NCBI GenBank assembly: GCA_012837715.1
Contig: DUQR01000006.1
Coordinates: 1-57,476 of the forward strand
Reading direction: 5' to 3'
Source: Bacillota bacterium
GTDB taxonomy: Bacteria; Bacillota; UBA4882; UBA10575
Length of the DNA: 57,476 bases
Position 1 is the stretch's first letter, and each line of letters begins with the position of its first letter. A model generated the notes under the pieces. The model was not told where the DNA came from. It saw only the letters and a list, made by a program, of their open reading frames with translations, and made no database searches. Below, one piece after another: positions 36,128 to 45,841 of the stretch. Position numbers and translations under genes: made by a program.

Positions 36128-36275
36128 AGGTGATTAATTGAGGTAGCTACCATGATGGTCATGCCGGGGCAGGGCCCGTTTATGTTGAGGTTATGTCCAG
36201 CGGGGACGAATTAGGAATTTGGTTTGCTCAATATATATGCCAATATAATCACTTACCTGTTGTAGGTGATTTTTT
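36128..36275 (+). promoter_or_regulatory. Unassigned riboswitch-like leader with terminator
   Basis: A long-range helix closes the domain: GTGATTAATTG (36130-36140) with CAATATAATCAC (36241-36252), 11 pairs with one bulged A. Inside are hairpins CATGA/TCATG (36151-36163), CGGG/CCCG (36165-36178) and GTCC/GGAC (36195-36207). A terminator-like stem then uses AATCAC (36247-36252) with GTGATT (36266-36271), running into six T's, or TTACCT with AGGTGA. AGGTGATT occurs at both 36128 and 36264, so the two copies compete for the same partner. This is the usual logic of a metabolite switch. It does not match the ydaO (c-di-AMP), SAM, glycine or guanidine consensus elements as I remember them. Confidence 0.55.
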
Positions 36276-36345
36276 ATTTGCGGGGTTCCTTTGTATTTCC
36301 GACGGGAGTAAAGGTAATAAATATTGGTGCAACAAGAGATGAGGA

Positions 36346-38286
36346 GTGATTAGTATTTTTGGTTTTAAAGGGAAAAGATCCATTATTATGTTGGGAATCG
36401 CCTTAATTATCATCTTTGGCGGAAGTTTGGGCGGGGTCATGGCCACTGGACAGCGGGAGGGTAAGACGGGCCCGCAACCGACGTTGGTTTTCGCCGACGC
36501 CGGTTGGGACAGTATTCGCCTCCATAATGGGATTGCCGCGACGATCATTGAAAAAGGGTATGGTTACCGGACCGATGTGCTCACCGGTTCCTCACCGATT
36601 GTGATTAAAGGTTTGCGCCAGGGAGATATTGATATTTGTATGGAAGCCTGGACTGATAATATTATCGAACTCTACCAGGAAGGAATCGAGCAGGGAGAGA
36701 TTGTGGAACTAGCGGTCAACTTTGATGATAATGCGCAAGGTTTATATGTGCCGACTTATGTGATTAAAGGGGATCCGGAACGGGGAATCCAACCCTTAGC
36801 TCCCGGTCTAAAATCGATTAAGGATTTACCCCGGTATTGGCAAGTCTTTCAGGATCCGGATCAACCTTCCCAAGGCCGGATCTATGGTTCACCGCCCGGA
36901 TGGGCCGCCGACCAGATTCTCAGGACGAAAATGTCCACTTACAACCTGGACCAATATTATGACTACTTTAATCCGGGGTCCGATACCGCGCTCAATACTT
37001 CTTTGGTTTCCGCCTACGATAAGGGAGAACCCTGGGTTGGCTATTACTGGGATCCAACCTGGATTACAGGGAAGTATGACTTAACCTTACTGGCTGATGA
37101 ACCTTACACCATCAATCAATGGGAGGCTGGGTACGCTTGTGCGTTCCCAGGAGTAAAAGTCACGGTGGCGGTCAATCATCAGTTGAGCGAAAAGGCTCCG
37201 GAGGTCGTGGCCTTCTTAAAAAACTATAAGACCAGCACGAAGATGACCAGTGAGTTGTTGGCGTTTATGCAAGACCATGACGGGAATGTTGAGCAAACCG
37301 TGGAGTGGTTTTTTGCCAATTATGAAGCGCTTTGGACTAGTTGGGTACCGGCGGAGGTGGCGGCGGCAGTTAAGGGAGAAGGGCAGTCAGGTCCGGCCCG
37401 TTTACAAGCAGGTTGGACCAAATTTCCGACGGGGATCCGTCTAAATCCCGGTGTTTTTGTGGAGAGATTTATTTCTTGGTTGACCGCTCATTGCCAAGCG
37501 TTTTTTGACTGGTTGAAAGCGGGTGTTCATGGGCTTGTTTCCATGATCCAAGGGCTCTTTTCCTTTATTCCCTGGTTTATCCTGGTTCTTCTGCTCTTTA
37601 TCTTAGGTTGGCGGCTGGATCGATGGCAATCGGGGCTGTTTTATGCTTTGATGCTCTTGCTCATTGGCGCCCTTGGGCTTTGGGCGGAGATGATTTTCAC
37701 CCTTTCGATTGTCCTTACCGGGGTCCTCATCTCCGTTCTACTGGGGGTTCCCTTGGGGATCATTATGGCTTATAATAATAAACTGGAGGCTTTGCTCAAA
37801 CCTTTACTGGACGGGGCGCAGACCATGCCCAGTTTTGTTTATCTCATTCCGGCCATGATCTTCTTTGGTTTAGGCACGGTCCCGGCGGTCTTCGCCACGA
37901 TTATCTATTCGGCGCCTCCTTGTATTCGCCTAACTAATCTCGGGATTAGGGGCGTGCCGAAAACGATGAAAGAAGCGGCTTATGCTTTCGGGTCCTCCCG
38001 TTGGCAAGTATTGACCAAAGTAGAATTGCCCCAAGCCGTGCCCACGATTATGGCGGGGATTAACCAAACGACCATGTCGGCCATGTCGATGGTTGTGATC
38101 TCCTCGATGATTGGGGCGAAAGGACTAGGTGAAAATGTGTTAATTGCGATTAACCGGACGGATATCGCGTTGGGCTTTGATTCTGGAATCAGTATTGTCT
38201 TCCTGGCGATTATTATCGACCGGATTACCCAGAAAATATCCAAACGCCAGCAGCGGATGAAAACGGGAGAGGGGATAAGATCATGA
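36346..38286 (+). CDS. Glycine betaine/proline-type ABC importer: binding protein fused to permease
   Basis: The 646-residue protein joins two normally separate parts. Residues about 40-345 are an OpuAC/ProX-type substrate-binding domain (FADAGWDSIRLHNGIAATI, DICMEAWTDNI, GSPPGWAADQIL, WVGYYWDPTWI). Residues about 400-640 are a ProW-type permease (SVLLGVPLGIIMAYN, MPSFVYLIPAMIFFGLG, EAA loop region MKEAAYAFGSSRWQVL, MSMVVISSMIGAKGLGENVL). A hydrophobic N-terminal segment precedes the binding domain. The binding domain is N-terminal, the reverse of lactococcal OpuA. The start is uncertain: GTG 36346 abuts GAGGAG, and the next ATG (36388) lacks a good site. The stop overlaps the ATPase gene start (ATGA). 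Confidence 0.85.
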   Translation: MISIFGFKGKRSIIMLGIALIIIFGGSLGGVMATGQREGKTGPQPTLVFADAGWDSIRLHNGIAATIIEKGYGYRTDVLTGSSPIVIKGLRQGDIDICMEAWTDNIIELYQEGIEQGEIVELAVNFDDNAQGLYVPTYVIKGDPERGIQPLAPGLKSIKDLPRYWQVFQDPDQPSQGRIYGSPPGWAADQILRTKMSTYNLDQYYDYFNPGSDTALNTSLVSAYDKGEPWVGYYWDPTWITGKYDLTLLADEPYTINQWEAGYACAFPGVKVTVAVNHQLSEKAPEVVAFLKNYKTSTKMTSELLAFMQDHDGNVEQTVEWFFANYEALWTSWVPAEVAAAVKGEGQSGPARLQAGWTKFPTGIRLNPGVFVERFISWLTAHCQAFFDWLKAGVHGLVSMIQGLFSFIPWFILVLLLFILGWRLDRWQSGLFYALMLLLIGALGLWAEMIFTLSIVLTGVLISVLLGVPLGIIMAYNNKLEALLKPLLDGAQTMPSFVYLIPAMIFFGLGTVPAVFATIIYSAPPCIRLTNLGIRGVPKTMKEAAYAFGSSRWQVLTKVELPQAVPTIMAGINQTTMSAMSMVVISSMIGAKGLGENVLIAINRTDIALGFDSGISIVFLAIIIDRITQKISKRQQRMKTGEGIRS

Positions 38287-39473
38287 CGGCGAAAATAGTA
38301 GTTCACAACCTGGTCAAGGTGTTCGGTCCAAGACCGAGATTGGCTTTGGAGCGGCTAAAAAAAGGATGGACGAAAAAGGAGATTCTGCAGAAACTCGGTC
38401 AAACCGTCGGGGTTAATAATGTCTCCTTTACCGTGAATGAAGGTGAGATCTTTGTCATTATGGGCCTTTCGGGGAGTGGTAAATCCACCCTGATCCGGTG
38501 CCTGAACCTGTTGAACAAGCCTACGTCCGGTGAGATTCGGGTGGATGGGGAGAATATTGTTGAATATGACCACAATCAGCTCCGGAAGTTCCGGCAAGAA
38601 AAAATGGCCATGGTCTTTCAACAATTTGGCCTTTTGACCCACCGTACAGTGTTAGGTAATGTGGAGTATGGTTTGGAGATAAAAGGGGTGGAGAAAAACA
38701 AACGGCGGGAGATTGCCCTTGATGCCCTGGCCAAGATGGGGCTTAAAGGATGGGAGGAGAAGATGCCTCAGGAGCTGAGCGGGGGGATGCAACAAAGGGT
38801 TGGCCTCGCCCGGGCGCTGGCTAATGATCCGGACATCTTGTTGATGGATGAACCCTTTAGCGCCTTGGATCCCCTGATCAGAAGGGAGATGCAATCGGAG
38901 CTTCTGGACTTGCAATCAAAGTTGAAAAAGACAATCGTCTTTATTACCCATGACTTGAATGAAGCTTTTAAGTTGGGGGATCGGGTCGCGGTGATGAAGG
39001 ATGGCTCGATCGTGCAGATTGGCACCGCGGAGGAGATCCTGAACAATCCCTCCAATGAATATATCGCCGAGTTTGTGAAGGGGATTGATCGGACAAAGAT
39101 TGTTCGCGCCAAAGATATTATGCAACGGGCCGATGCTTTGGTCTCCCTCAAGGACGGGGTCCGGGTGGCGATTAAAGAAATGCAAGACAATGGCATTTCC
39201 AGTGTGTTTGTCGTCGATAAGGAACGGAAGCTAAGAGGAATTGTGACGATCGATGATTGTATTAAAGCGGTGAAGGAAGGCCATTCTTTAGTCGAGATCT
39301 TGAAACAAGATTATTATACGACGAAGGAAGATGCTTATATTGAAGAGTTGCTTGATCTAGGCGTGAAGACCAAGTATCCTATAGTTGTGGTCGATGAGGA
39401 ACGGCGAATTTTAGGGATCATTGTCCGGACTTCTATTTTAGCCGGGCTGTTGGGCAATACAAATCAGGATTGA
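38283..39473 (+). CDS. Glycine betaine/proline-type ABC importer ATPase with CBS domains
   Basis: The 396-residue protein is ProV/OpuAA-like. Walker A is MGLSGSGKSTLIRCLN, the signature LSGGMQQRVGLARAL, Walker B LLMDEPFSALDP, with the H-loop in FITHDLNEA. An N-terminal extension about 45 residues long with KKGWTKKEILQKLG is typical of this family. Two CBS domains occupy about residues 275-396 (DIMQRADALVSLKDGVRVAI, GISSVFVVD, YPIVVVDEERRILGI). In OpuA-type importers these sense ionic strength or c-di-AMP. The ATG overlaps the stop of the permease gene, so translation is coupled. Confidence 0.92.
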   Translation: MTAKIVVHNLVKVFGPRPRLALERLKKGWTKKEILQKLGQTVGVNNVSFTVNEGEIFVIMGLSGSGKSTLIRCLNLLNKPTSGEIRVDGENIVEYDHNQLRKFRQEKMAMVFQQFGLLTHRTVLGNVEYGLEIKGVEKNKRREIALDALAKMGLKGWEEKMPQELSGGMQQRVGLARALANDPDILLMDEPFSALDPLIRREMQSELLDLQSKLKKTIVFITHDLNEAFKLGDRVAVMKDGSIVQIGTAEEILNNPSNEYIAEFVKGIDRTKIVRAKDIMQRADALVSLKDGVRVAIKEMQDNGISSVFVVDKERKLRGIVTIDDCIKAVKEGHSLVEILKQDYYTTKEDAYIEELLDLGVKTKYPIVVVDEERRILGIIVRTSILAGLLGNTNQD

Positions 39474-39528
39474 AGATTTTCTGTGGTCTCCTTAAGGCCG
39501 GTGGGGACGTCATGGAGGAGGAAGGAAG

Positions 39529-40755
39529 ATGAACGGTCCAGAGCTGTTGGTTCCAGCCGGTAATCTGGAAAAGCTGCGCACGGCGGTCCTGTATGGGGCG
39601 GATGCGGTGTATACCGGTGTTGAAGGGCTGAGTCTCCGCGCCCGGCAAGCGGAGATGACCATTGCCGAATTGGCGGAAGGGGTCCGCCTGGCTCACCGGC
39701 GAAAGGTCAAGGTCTATGCCGCTCTAAATATCTTTGCCCGCAATCGGGATTTAGCTTTGATCCGGCAAAGGGTGGGCCAATTGGCGGAGATCGGGGTGGA
39801 TGCGGTGTTGGTCAGTGATGTTGGGGTTTTGCAGACGGTTCGCCAAGTGGCGCCCCGGCTTCCGGTGCACCTCAGCACCCAGGCTAATACGACCAACGCG
39901 GAAGCGGTGCGTTTTTGGCACGGGTTAGGGGTAAGCCGGATTGTCTTGGCGCGGGAGTTGAGTTTGGCCGAGATCGGTCAGATCGCAACCGCCGTGCCCG
40001 AAATTGAATTGGAACTTTTTGTGCATGGCGCGATGTGTCTAGCCTATTCCGGCCGGTGTTTGCTCTCGGCTTACTTGACGGGGCGAAGCGCCAACCGGGG
40101 CGAGTGTACCCACCCCTGTCGTTGGGAGTATAGTCTCACCGAACGGACCCGCCCGGAGGAACCTCTAGTGCTGACCGGGGATGATCGGTACAGTTATCTG
40201 CTGAGTGCGAAGGATCTCCGGATGATTGAGTATCTTCCGGAAATCCTAAAGGCCGGTGTTACCAGCCTGAAGATTGAAGGCAGGATGAAGTCCGTCTATT
40301 ACCTGGCGGTGGTGACCAGAACTTACCGGTGGGCGTTGGATGCGGCAGCGTTAGATCCGGCCGGTTACCGTTGTGACCCCGCTTGGCTGGCCGAATTAGA
40401 GAAGGTTTCCCACCGGGGTTACACAACCGGATTTTATCTGCAATCCGAAGGGGAAAAGTTTGCCGGAGTGAATCTTAAAGAAAGCTACCGGAAAACCCAT
40501 GGGCTGGTGGGAACGGTTTTAGAGTACCGGCCGACCGAGGGGAGAGTCTTGGTGGAACTAAGGAATCAGCTGGTGGCCGGGGACGAAACGGAGCTTTTAT
40601 TGCCCGACGCCACGCTTCTTTTGGATTCGCAAGCGATGACCAATGAAGCCGGTGAGCCTTTGGCTGAAGGGCATAATCGCTACCGGGTTTATTTCCCGGT
40701 GGACCGGGAGGTCCCAACCGGCGCGGTGCTCCGCCGCCGTTTAGCCCGCGTTTAA
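39529..40755 (+). CDS. U32 family peptidase-like protein (tRNA/rRNA hydroxylation family)
   Basis: The 408-residue protein has the U32 core: LLVPAGNLEKLRTAVLYGAD, a TIM-barrel-like run, then the cysteine cluster HGAMCLAYSGRC...GECTHPCRW and LKIEGRMKSVYYLA. Members of this family (RlhA, TrhP/YegQ, UbiU/UbiV) use prephenate-dependent or iron-sulphur chemistry for RNA or quinone hydroxylation; few are proven peptidases. Length and motifs fit the tRNA U34-modifying TrhP branch, but branch assignment needs a tree. GAGGAGGAAGG precedes ATG 39529. Its 3' end overlaps the convergent ABC-F gene by 15 bases. Confidence 0.85.
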   Translation: MNGPELLVPAGNLEKLRTAVLYGADAVYTGVEGLSLRARQAEMTIAELAEGVRLAHRRKVKVYAALNIFARNRDLALIRQRVGQLAEIGVDAVLVSDVGVLQTVRQVAPRLPVHLSTQANTTNAEAVRFWHGLGVSRIVLARELSLAEIGQIATAVPEIELELFVHGAMCLAYSGRCLLSAYLTGRSANRGECTHPCRWEYSLTERTRPEEPLVLTGDDRYSYLLSAKDLRMIEYLPEILKAGVTSLKIEGRMKSVYYLAVVTRTYRWALDAAALDPAGYRCDPAWLAELEKVSHRGYTTGFYLQSEGEKFAGVNLKESYRKTHGLVGTVLEYRPTEGRVLVELRNQLVAGDETELLLPDATLLLDSQAMTNEAGEPLAEGHNRYRVYFPVDREVPTGAVLRRRLARV

Positions 40756-42606
40756 CTTCTCCAGTTCCGCGGCAAAGGCGGCAGCGGCTTGTTCGTAGTC
40801 ATCGGTAACTTTGGCCAGTTCGGTATAGAGTTGCTCCACTTCTTGATTGATTTCTGCGTTGCGTTTGGCCAAATTGGCGATGGTTTCCGCATTCCCGGCG
40901 GTGGAGGCGGTAATTAGTTCCGTATTGTTTTGCCCCAGTTCTTCTTCCAGCTGAGCGATGGCCTTTTCCAGTTGGTGGATTTGGGCCGACAACGGATTTA
41001 AGACCGCAGAACGGCGGTTGATCAGCTCCGCCCGTTCTTGCCGGAGGACTTTCCGGTAGTTGGCCGGGTTATTGGTTTTTTCCTTGTTTCCTGGGGGGGT
41101 AGCCGTCTCCTCGTCCGCTTCCCAGCCGATCTCTTCCAGAAAACGCTGGTAATTGCCATTAAAGAAGAAGACCCGGTCGCGGTCAAAGACGATTAATTTA
41201 TCGACTAGCGCGTGCAGGTACATTTCATTATGGGTGACCAGGATCAGTGCGCCATTATAGGCGTCCAAAGCTTCAAGCAATGAATCGCAAGACTCCAGAT
41301 CCAGATGGTTGGTGGGCTCATCCAGGAGCAGGAGATTGCTGGGGGTCAGCAATAGTTTGCTCAGGAGGACCCGGCTTTTTTCGCCCCCGGAGAGGACCCG
41401 GATCTTTTTGAGGGCTAAATCGCCGCCGAACATAAAGGCGCCACTGATCTTGCGGGCCATTTCCAGGGAACAAGTAGGGGTGGTGGCCATCAATTCTTCC
41501 AGAATCGTTTTCTCCGGATCAAGCCGTTCCACATTGGTTTGGCCGAAATAGCCGGTTGTGAGGGCGGGATGGCCGGTGATGACGCCTTGGACCGGTTGGA
41601 GCTCGCCGGCCAGAAGGCGGAGTAGGGTGGACTTGCCTTTCCCGTTCTTACCGATGATCCCGATCCGGTCGTTCCGGCCAACGGTGAAACTAAGCCCGTC
41701 GATGAAGAAGGGGCCTGTTGGTTGATAGGCAAAGGAAACCCCCTTCACCTCCATAATCAACTTACCCGGCGACGGGGCTTCGGGGAAGGTAAAAGCTAAC
41801 GCTTCCGGTTTGGCGAGTTTTTCCAGGCGTTCCCTTTTTTCCAGCATTTTGATGCGGGATTGGACCCGGCTGCTGAGGGTTGCTTTATACCGGAAACGGT
41901 TAATAAAAACCTCAATCTCTTTCCGCCTTTTTTCCTCATTCAGTCGGGTTTTTTCATAAATCTCCTCTTCCTTGGCCAACTGGGCATAGAATTTATCCGT
42001 TGTTCCCTCCAGCTTGCGTAATTTCTGCCGGTGGATTCCGAGGGTATGGGTGATTACTTGGTCCATCAGGCTACGGTCGTGGGTGATTAAGATCAGTTCA
42101 TGCTTCCACGCGCGCAAAAAACGGATCAGCCAGCGAATGGAGGCGATATCCAGGTAGTTGGAAGGTTCGTCCAAGAGGAGGAGGTTGGGCTCGGCGGCCA
42201 GTACCTTGGCCAAGTTGAGGCGGACCTGAAAACCGCCGGAGAACTCGGTCAGCGGACGGTGGAAGTCAGCTTTGGTAAAACCTAGCCCAAGCAGGATCTT
42301 CTCCACCCGCCAGCTTTGCTCCTCTTGGGTGGCAGGTAAAGCAGAGCAGGCTTCGGCTAAAAGCGTGGGTTGGGTAAAGTTTAAATGCTGCTGTAGATAA
42401 CCGATCCGGTAGTGTTTGGGGAAGGTAATGCTGCCGGAATCAGGCTCTTCTTCTCCGGCCAGGAGACGGAGGAGCGTGGTTTTGCCGTGACCGTTCCGAC
42501 CGACCAGCCCGATCCGTTCGCCCGGATTGATCAGAAAATTAGCTTCGGTAAAGAGCACCTGCTCTCCATAGGCTTTGGCGAGGTTAACCGCTTTAATCAA
42601 TGCCAT
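40741..42606 (-). CDS. ABC-F family ATPase (ribosome-associated)
   Basis: The 621-residue protein has two ABC domains and no membrane segments. Walker A motifs are GRNGHGKTTLLRLLAG and GKNGKGKSTLLRLLAG, signatures FSGGFQVRLNLAKVL and LSGGEKSRVLLSKLLL, and Walker B LLLDEPSNYLD and LLLDEPTNHLD. The interdomain linker is charged and helical (about 235-300). The C-terminal extension (about 530-621) is a coiled coil. ABC-F proteins act on the ribosomal E site in translation control or antibiotic protection; the subgroup cannot be fixed by eye. ATG 42606 is preferred to GTG 42609. It may be co-transcribed with pflA (51-base gap). Confidence 0.88.
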   Translation of the reverse strand: MALIKAVNLAKAYGEQVLFTEANFLINPGERIGLVGRNGHGKTTLLRLLAGEEEPDSGSITFPKHYRIGYLQQHLNFTQPTLLAEACSALPATQEEQSWRVEKILLGLGFTKADFHRPLTEFSGGFQVRLNLAKVLAAEPNLLLLDEPSNYLDIASIRWLIRFLRAWKHELILITHDRSLMDQVITHTLGIHRQKLRKLEGTTDKFYAQLAKEEEIYEKTRLNEEKRRKEIEVFINRFRYKATLSSRVQSRIKMLEKRERLEKLAKPEALAFTFPEAPSPGKLIMEVKGVSFAYQPTGPFFIDGLSFTVGRNDRIGIIGKNGKGKSTLLRLLAGELQPVQGVITGHPALTTGYFGQTNVERLDPEKTILEELMATTPTCSLEMARKISGAFMFGGDLALKKIRVLSGGEKSRVLLSKLLLTPSNLLLLDEPTNHLDLESCDSLLEALDAYNGALILVTHNEMYLHALVDKLIVFDRDRVFFFNGNYQRFLEEIGWEADEETATPPGNKEKTNNPANYRKVLRQERAELINRRSAVLNPLSAQIHQLEKAIAQLEEELGQNNTELITASTAGNAETIANLAKRNAEINQEVEQLYTELAKVTDDYEQAAAAFAAELEKLNAG

Positions 42607-42657
42607 CACACCTAACGAAAGATCATACTTTTACTTTATACGTTGGCAGAAAAATAG

Positions 42658-43404
42658 TCAAGGCGCGGCTAAACCGGGGAAGAGACGGGCCGGGAGGCCG
42701 GAAGCTTTCTGGACGATCGCTTCCGCGCGACGGACTTCCGCTTCCGTCACGGTAATGCTCTCTTCATGAAAGAGGGGGCTGTCCCGTCCTAATTTTGCCC
42801 AGTCACTTTCAGCCAGACTGTTATAGGGGAAGAGCTCAATCTTTTCCAGCGTGGGAAGGTCCCTGGCCAATTTTCCCAGGGCAGTTAGGGCTTCCGGCAG
42901 GTCGGTCCAGCCTTTAATCAGGACATAGCGGAGCCAGACCGAGGTGGGAAAGGAAGCTAACGCCGCCCAGTTCGCCAGAACCGAGGCGGGGTTAAGCTTG
43001 GAAAGGGCTTCCGGGTGGAGGGGATGTTTGATGGAAAACATCACCAAATCAACGGCCTGTACTAAGCCGGCGAAAGGGGTGATCGGACCCCAGCCGCAAG
43101 TATCCAAGGCTACGTGCCAACCGGCCCGGCGGGCCAGCTTCGCCAAAGCCAGGGCAAATTCCGGTTGGTAGAGGGGTTCGCCGCCGCTAAGGGTCAGGCC
43201 GGGTGGTTCCTGGAGAAAAGGGCGAAAACGTTCCAGCCGGAGGAGGAGAGTTTCAGGAGTGATTTCTTCCCCCGCTGCCGCCGCCCAGGATTCGGGGTTA
43301 TGGCAAAAGAGGCAACCGGCGGGGCAACCCTGGAAGAAGACGACACACCGGGTTCCTGGCCCGTCAAGGGTGGAAAAGCTTTGGAGGGACTGGATGCGGC
43401 CCAT
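42658..43404 (-). CDS. pflA: Pyruvate formate-lyase activating enzyme (radical SAM)
   Basis: The 248-residue protein has the radical-SAM iron-sulphur motif CPAGCLFC (CxxxCxxC) preceded by DGPGTRCVVFFQG, and a GGEP motif (LTLSGGEPLYQPEF). These are the marks of glycyl-radical activases of the PflA group. It would cleave S-adenosylmethionine to place the radical on Gly714 of PflB. ATG 43404 is chosen because AGAGGAAGG is correctly spaced; GTG 43413 would be too close. It lies 31 bases downstream of pflB in the same operon. Confidence 0.93.
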   Translation of the reverse strand: MGRIQSLQSFSTLDGPGTRCVVFFQGCPAGCLFCHNPESWAAAAGEEITPETLLLRLERFRPFLQEPPGLTLSGGEPLYQPEFALALAKLARRAGWHVALDTCGWGPITPFAGLVQAVDLVMFSIKHPLHPEALSKLNPASVLANWAALASFPTSVWLRYVLIKGWTDLPEALTALGKLARDLPTLEKIELFPYNSLAESDWAKLGRDSPLFHEESITVTEAEVRRAEAIVQKASGLPARLFPGLAAP

Positions 43405-43435
43405 GGATACCACCTTCCTCTTTGGTAGAAAAAGC

Positions 43436-45655
43436 TTACATCCTTTCGTAAATGGTCCGTTCGATGACCTCTAATTGTTGTTCCCGGCTGAGCTTGACAA
43501 AATGGACGGCGTAGCCGGAGACCCGGATGGTCAGGTTGGGGTAAAGTTCGGGGTGTTCCATGGCGTCAATCAGGGTTTCCCGGCTGTAGACGTTGATGTT
43601 GATATGGTGTCCCTGGGCGTTGAAGTAGCCGTCCACGAGCCCCATCAGGTTACGCGCCCGTTCGGCGGGGGTAGGCCCCAAAGCCCGGGGGGTGATGGAG
43701 AAGGTGTAGGAGATCCCGTCCAGGCAGATTTCATAGGGTAATTTGGCCAGGGAACGCATGGCCGCCACGACCCCGTTTTTTTCCCGCCCATGCATGGGGT
43801 TGGCGCCGGGGGCGAAGGGGTGACCGGCTTTTCGTCCGTCCGGGGTCGCCCCGGTTTTTTTGCCGTAAACCACGTTGGAGGTAATGGTTAGGATGGACAT
43901 GGTGGGTTTGGCTTTCCGGTAGATGGGTTGTTGTGCCAAGGAAGCATAGAAAAGCCGTAATACTTTGACGGCTATTCCGTCGACCCGGTCATCATCATTC
44001 CCGAAACAAGGAAACTCCCCTTCCACCTCAAAGTCGGTGGCAATCCCCCGCTCATCCCGGATGGGTTTGACTCGGGCGTACCGGATGGCGCTCAGCGAAT
44101 CGGCGACAACGGAAAGGCCGGCCACGCCGAAGGCCATATGCCGGTGGGGGTTGGAATCGATTAAGGCCATTTGGATGCGTTCATAATTGTATTTATCGTG
44201 CATATAGTGGATACAGTTCATGGTCCGGCTATAAAGGATGGAGAGCCAGGTGAGGACCTGTTCGTAGTTGGTCCATACCGCTCGCCACTCCAGATACTCG
44301 CCGGTCAAGGGAGGAACGGCTAAAACCTGTTCGCCGGTTTTTTCATCCCGCCCCCCGTTGATCGCCAGGAGGAGAGCTTTAGCCAGGTTCACCCGGGCGC
44401 CGAAAAATTGCATATCTTTACCCAGGCGGGTGGCGGAGACGCAGCAGGAGATGGCATAATCATCCCCAAAAATCGGCCGCATGAGCTCGTCATTTTCAAA
44501 TTGGAGGGCGGAGGTTTTGATGGCCAATTCAATGGTATATTCCCGGAAAGGCTGGGGCAACCGGGGACTCCATAGGACCGTCAGATTGGGTTCGGGAGAC
44601 GGACCCAGGTTCCGTAAGGTATGTAGCCAGCGGTAATCAGTCTTGGTCACCAACGGACGTCCATCTTCCCCCATGCCACCAACGGCTTCGGTGACCCACA
44701 ACGGATCACCGGCGAAGAGTTCATCATATTCGGGAGTGCGTAAATGGCGGATGAGGCGGAGTTTGATTACCAATTGGTCGATGAGTTCCTGGGCGCCTTC
44801 TTCGTCAATGGCGCCTTCGGCTAAATCACGCTGGAGATAAATATCAAGAAAAGGGCTGTTATGCCCGAACGACATGGCGGCTCCGTTTTCCTCTTTAACC
44901 GCCCCCAGGTAAGCGAAGTATAACCACTGCACGGCTTCGTGGGCGTTGGCCGCCGGTCGACTGAGATCAAACCCGTAGGCCTTCGCCATCTCGCCCAACC
45001 TTTCTAATCCTTCGATTTGGTCGGCGATATCTTCCCGCAAATGAATACTGGCGTCATCCACATTATCCAAGGCGTAAAGGTCCTGCTTTTTTTGGGAGAT
45101 TAGAAAGGCTAAACCATAGAGGGGCACGCGCCGATAGTCGCCGATCAGACGGCCCCGCCCGTAAGCATCGGGTAGACCGGTGATAATGCCCAGGTGACGG
45201 GCTTGGCGCATCGCCGGCGTATAAATCCGGAAGATGGCTTCATTCTGGGTCCGGCGGTAAGAAGTGAAAATTTTTTTCATGACTGGATCGGGATGGATTT
45301 TGCGGGCCCGACAAGCCGCTTCCACCATCCGCCAGCCGCCCCAGGGATTGACCAGTCTTTTTAAGGGCTCGTCTGTTTGTAGGCCGACGATAACCTCATT
45401 TTCCCGGTCGATATAACCGGGGCCCCAGGCCGTAACTTCCGCCACCCGTTCTGTATCAACGGCGAGCACTCCCCCGGCGGCCCGCTCTGCATCCATAAGT
45501 TGACGGCATTTTGCCCATAAGCGGTTGGTCCGGGCGGAAGCGGGAGTGAGGAAGACCGGTTCTTCGGTAAAAGGTTGGTAATTATGGCGAATAAAGTCGG
45601 TAACATCGATTTTTGCGCGCCACAGATCTCCCTGAAAATTGCGCCAAGGATCCAT
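43436..45655 (-). CDS. pflB: Pyruvate formate-lyase (formate C-acetyltransferase)
   Basis: The 739-residue protein converts pyruvate and CoA to acetyl-CoA and formate. The active-site cysteine pair is Cys404-Cys405 in [16 protein letters not shown], and the glycyl radical site is Gly714 in RVSGYAV, 25 residues from the end as in E. coli. Domain order is PFL-like then Gly_radical. ATG 45655 (MDPWRNF) follows GGAGG by 7 bases; the longer frame to 45751 lacks a site. The adjacent activase removes doubt about glycerol dehydratase-type relatives. It indicates mixed-acid type anaerobic fermentation and needs oxygen-free conditions. Confidence 0.95.
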   Translation of the reverse strand: MDPWRNFQGDLWRAKIDVTDFIRHNYQPFTEEPVFLTPASARTNRLWAKCRQLMDAERAAGGVLAVDTERVAEVTAWGPGYIDRENEVIVGLQTDEPLKRLVNPWGGWRMVEAACRARKIHPDPVMKKIFTSYRRTQNEAIFRIYTPAMRQARHLGIITGLPDAYGRGRLIGDYRRVPLYGLAFLISQKKQDLYALDNVDDASIHLREDIADQIEGLERLGEMAKAYGFDLSRPAANAHEAVQWLYFAYLGAVKEENGAAMSFGHNSPFLDIYLQRDLAEGAIDEEGAQELIDQLVIKLRLIRHLRTPEYDELFAGDPLWVTEAVGGMGEDGRPLVTKTDYRWLHTLRNLGPSPEPNLTVLWSPRLPQPFREYTIELAIKTSALQFENDELMRPIFGDDYAISCCVSATRLGKDMQFFGARVNLAKALLLAINGGRDEKTGEQVLAVPPLTGEYLEWRAVWTNYEQVLTWLSILYSRTMNCIHYMHDKYNYERIQMALIDSNPHRHMAFGVAGLSVVADSLSAIRYARVKPIRDERGIATDFEVEGEFPCFGNDDDRVDGIAVKVLRLFYASLAQQPIYRKAKPTMSILTITSNVVYGKKTGATPDGRKAGHPFAPGANPMHGREKNGVVAAMRSLAKLPYEICLDGISYTFSITPRALGPTPAERARNLMGLVDGYFNAQGHHININVYSRETLIDAMEHPELYPNLTIRVSGYAVHFVKLSREQQLEVIERTIYERM

Positions 45656-45715
45656 GCTCATTCCTCCATAAGTAAAAATTTGGTTTGCTGGTCCATTTTG
45701 GGGAAGGAAGTAGCG

Positions 45716-45744
45716 TTGACGACCTTTCCATCCTCTGATATTAT
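45716..45744 (+). promoter_or_regulatory. Promoter of prc
   Basis: TTGACG (45716-45721) and TATTAT (45739-45744) with a 17-base spacer lie in the divergent pflB-prc gap, about 98 bases before the prc start. Confidence 0.6.
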
Positions 45745-45841
45745 TAGTCATGACACAAATTATTATGGCAACTTTCTACCCTTCGGCCTTTATTTTAGGG
45801 AAGGTTTTCCCCAGTGCCAGTAAAGAATAGGGAGATTAAAT

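Noticed and set aside
36128..36275. Assignment as a ydaO c-di-AMP riboswitch
   Set aside because: The conserved core elements (the GAATCCGTCAGCTAACCTCG type) are not present.
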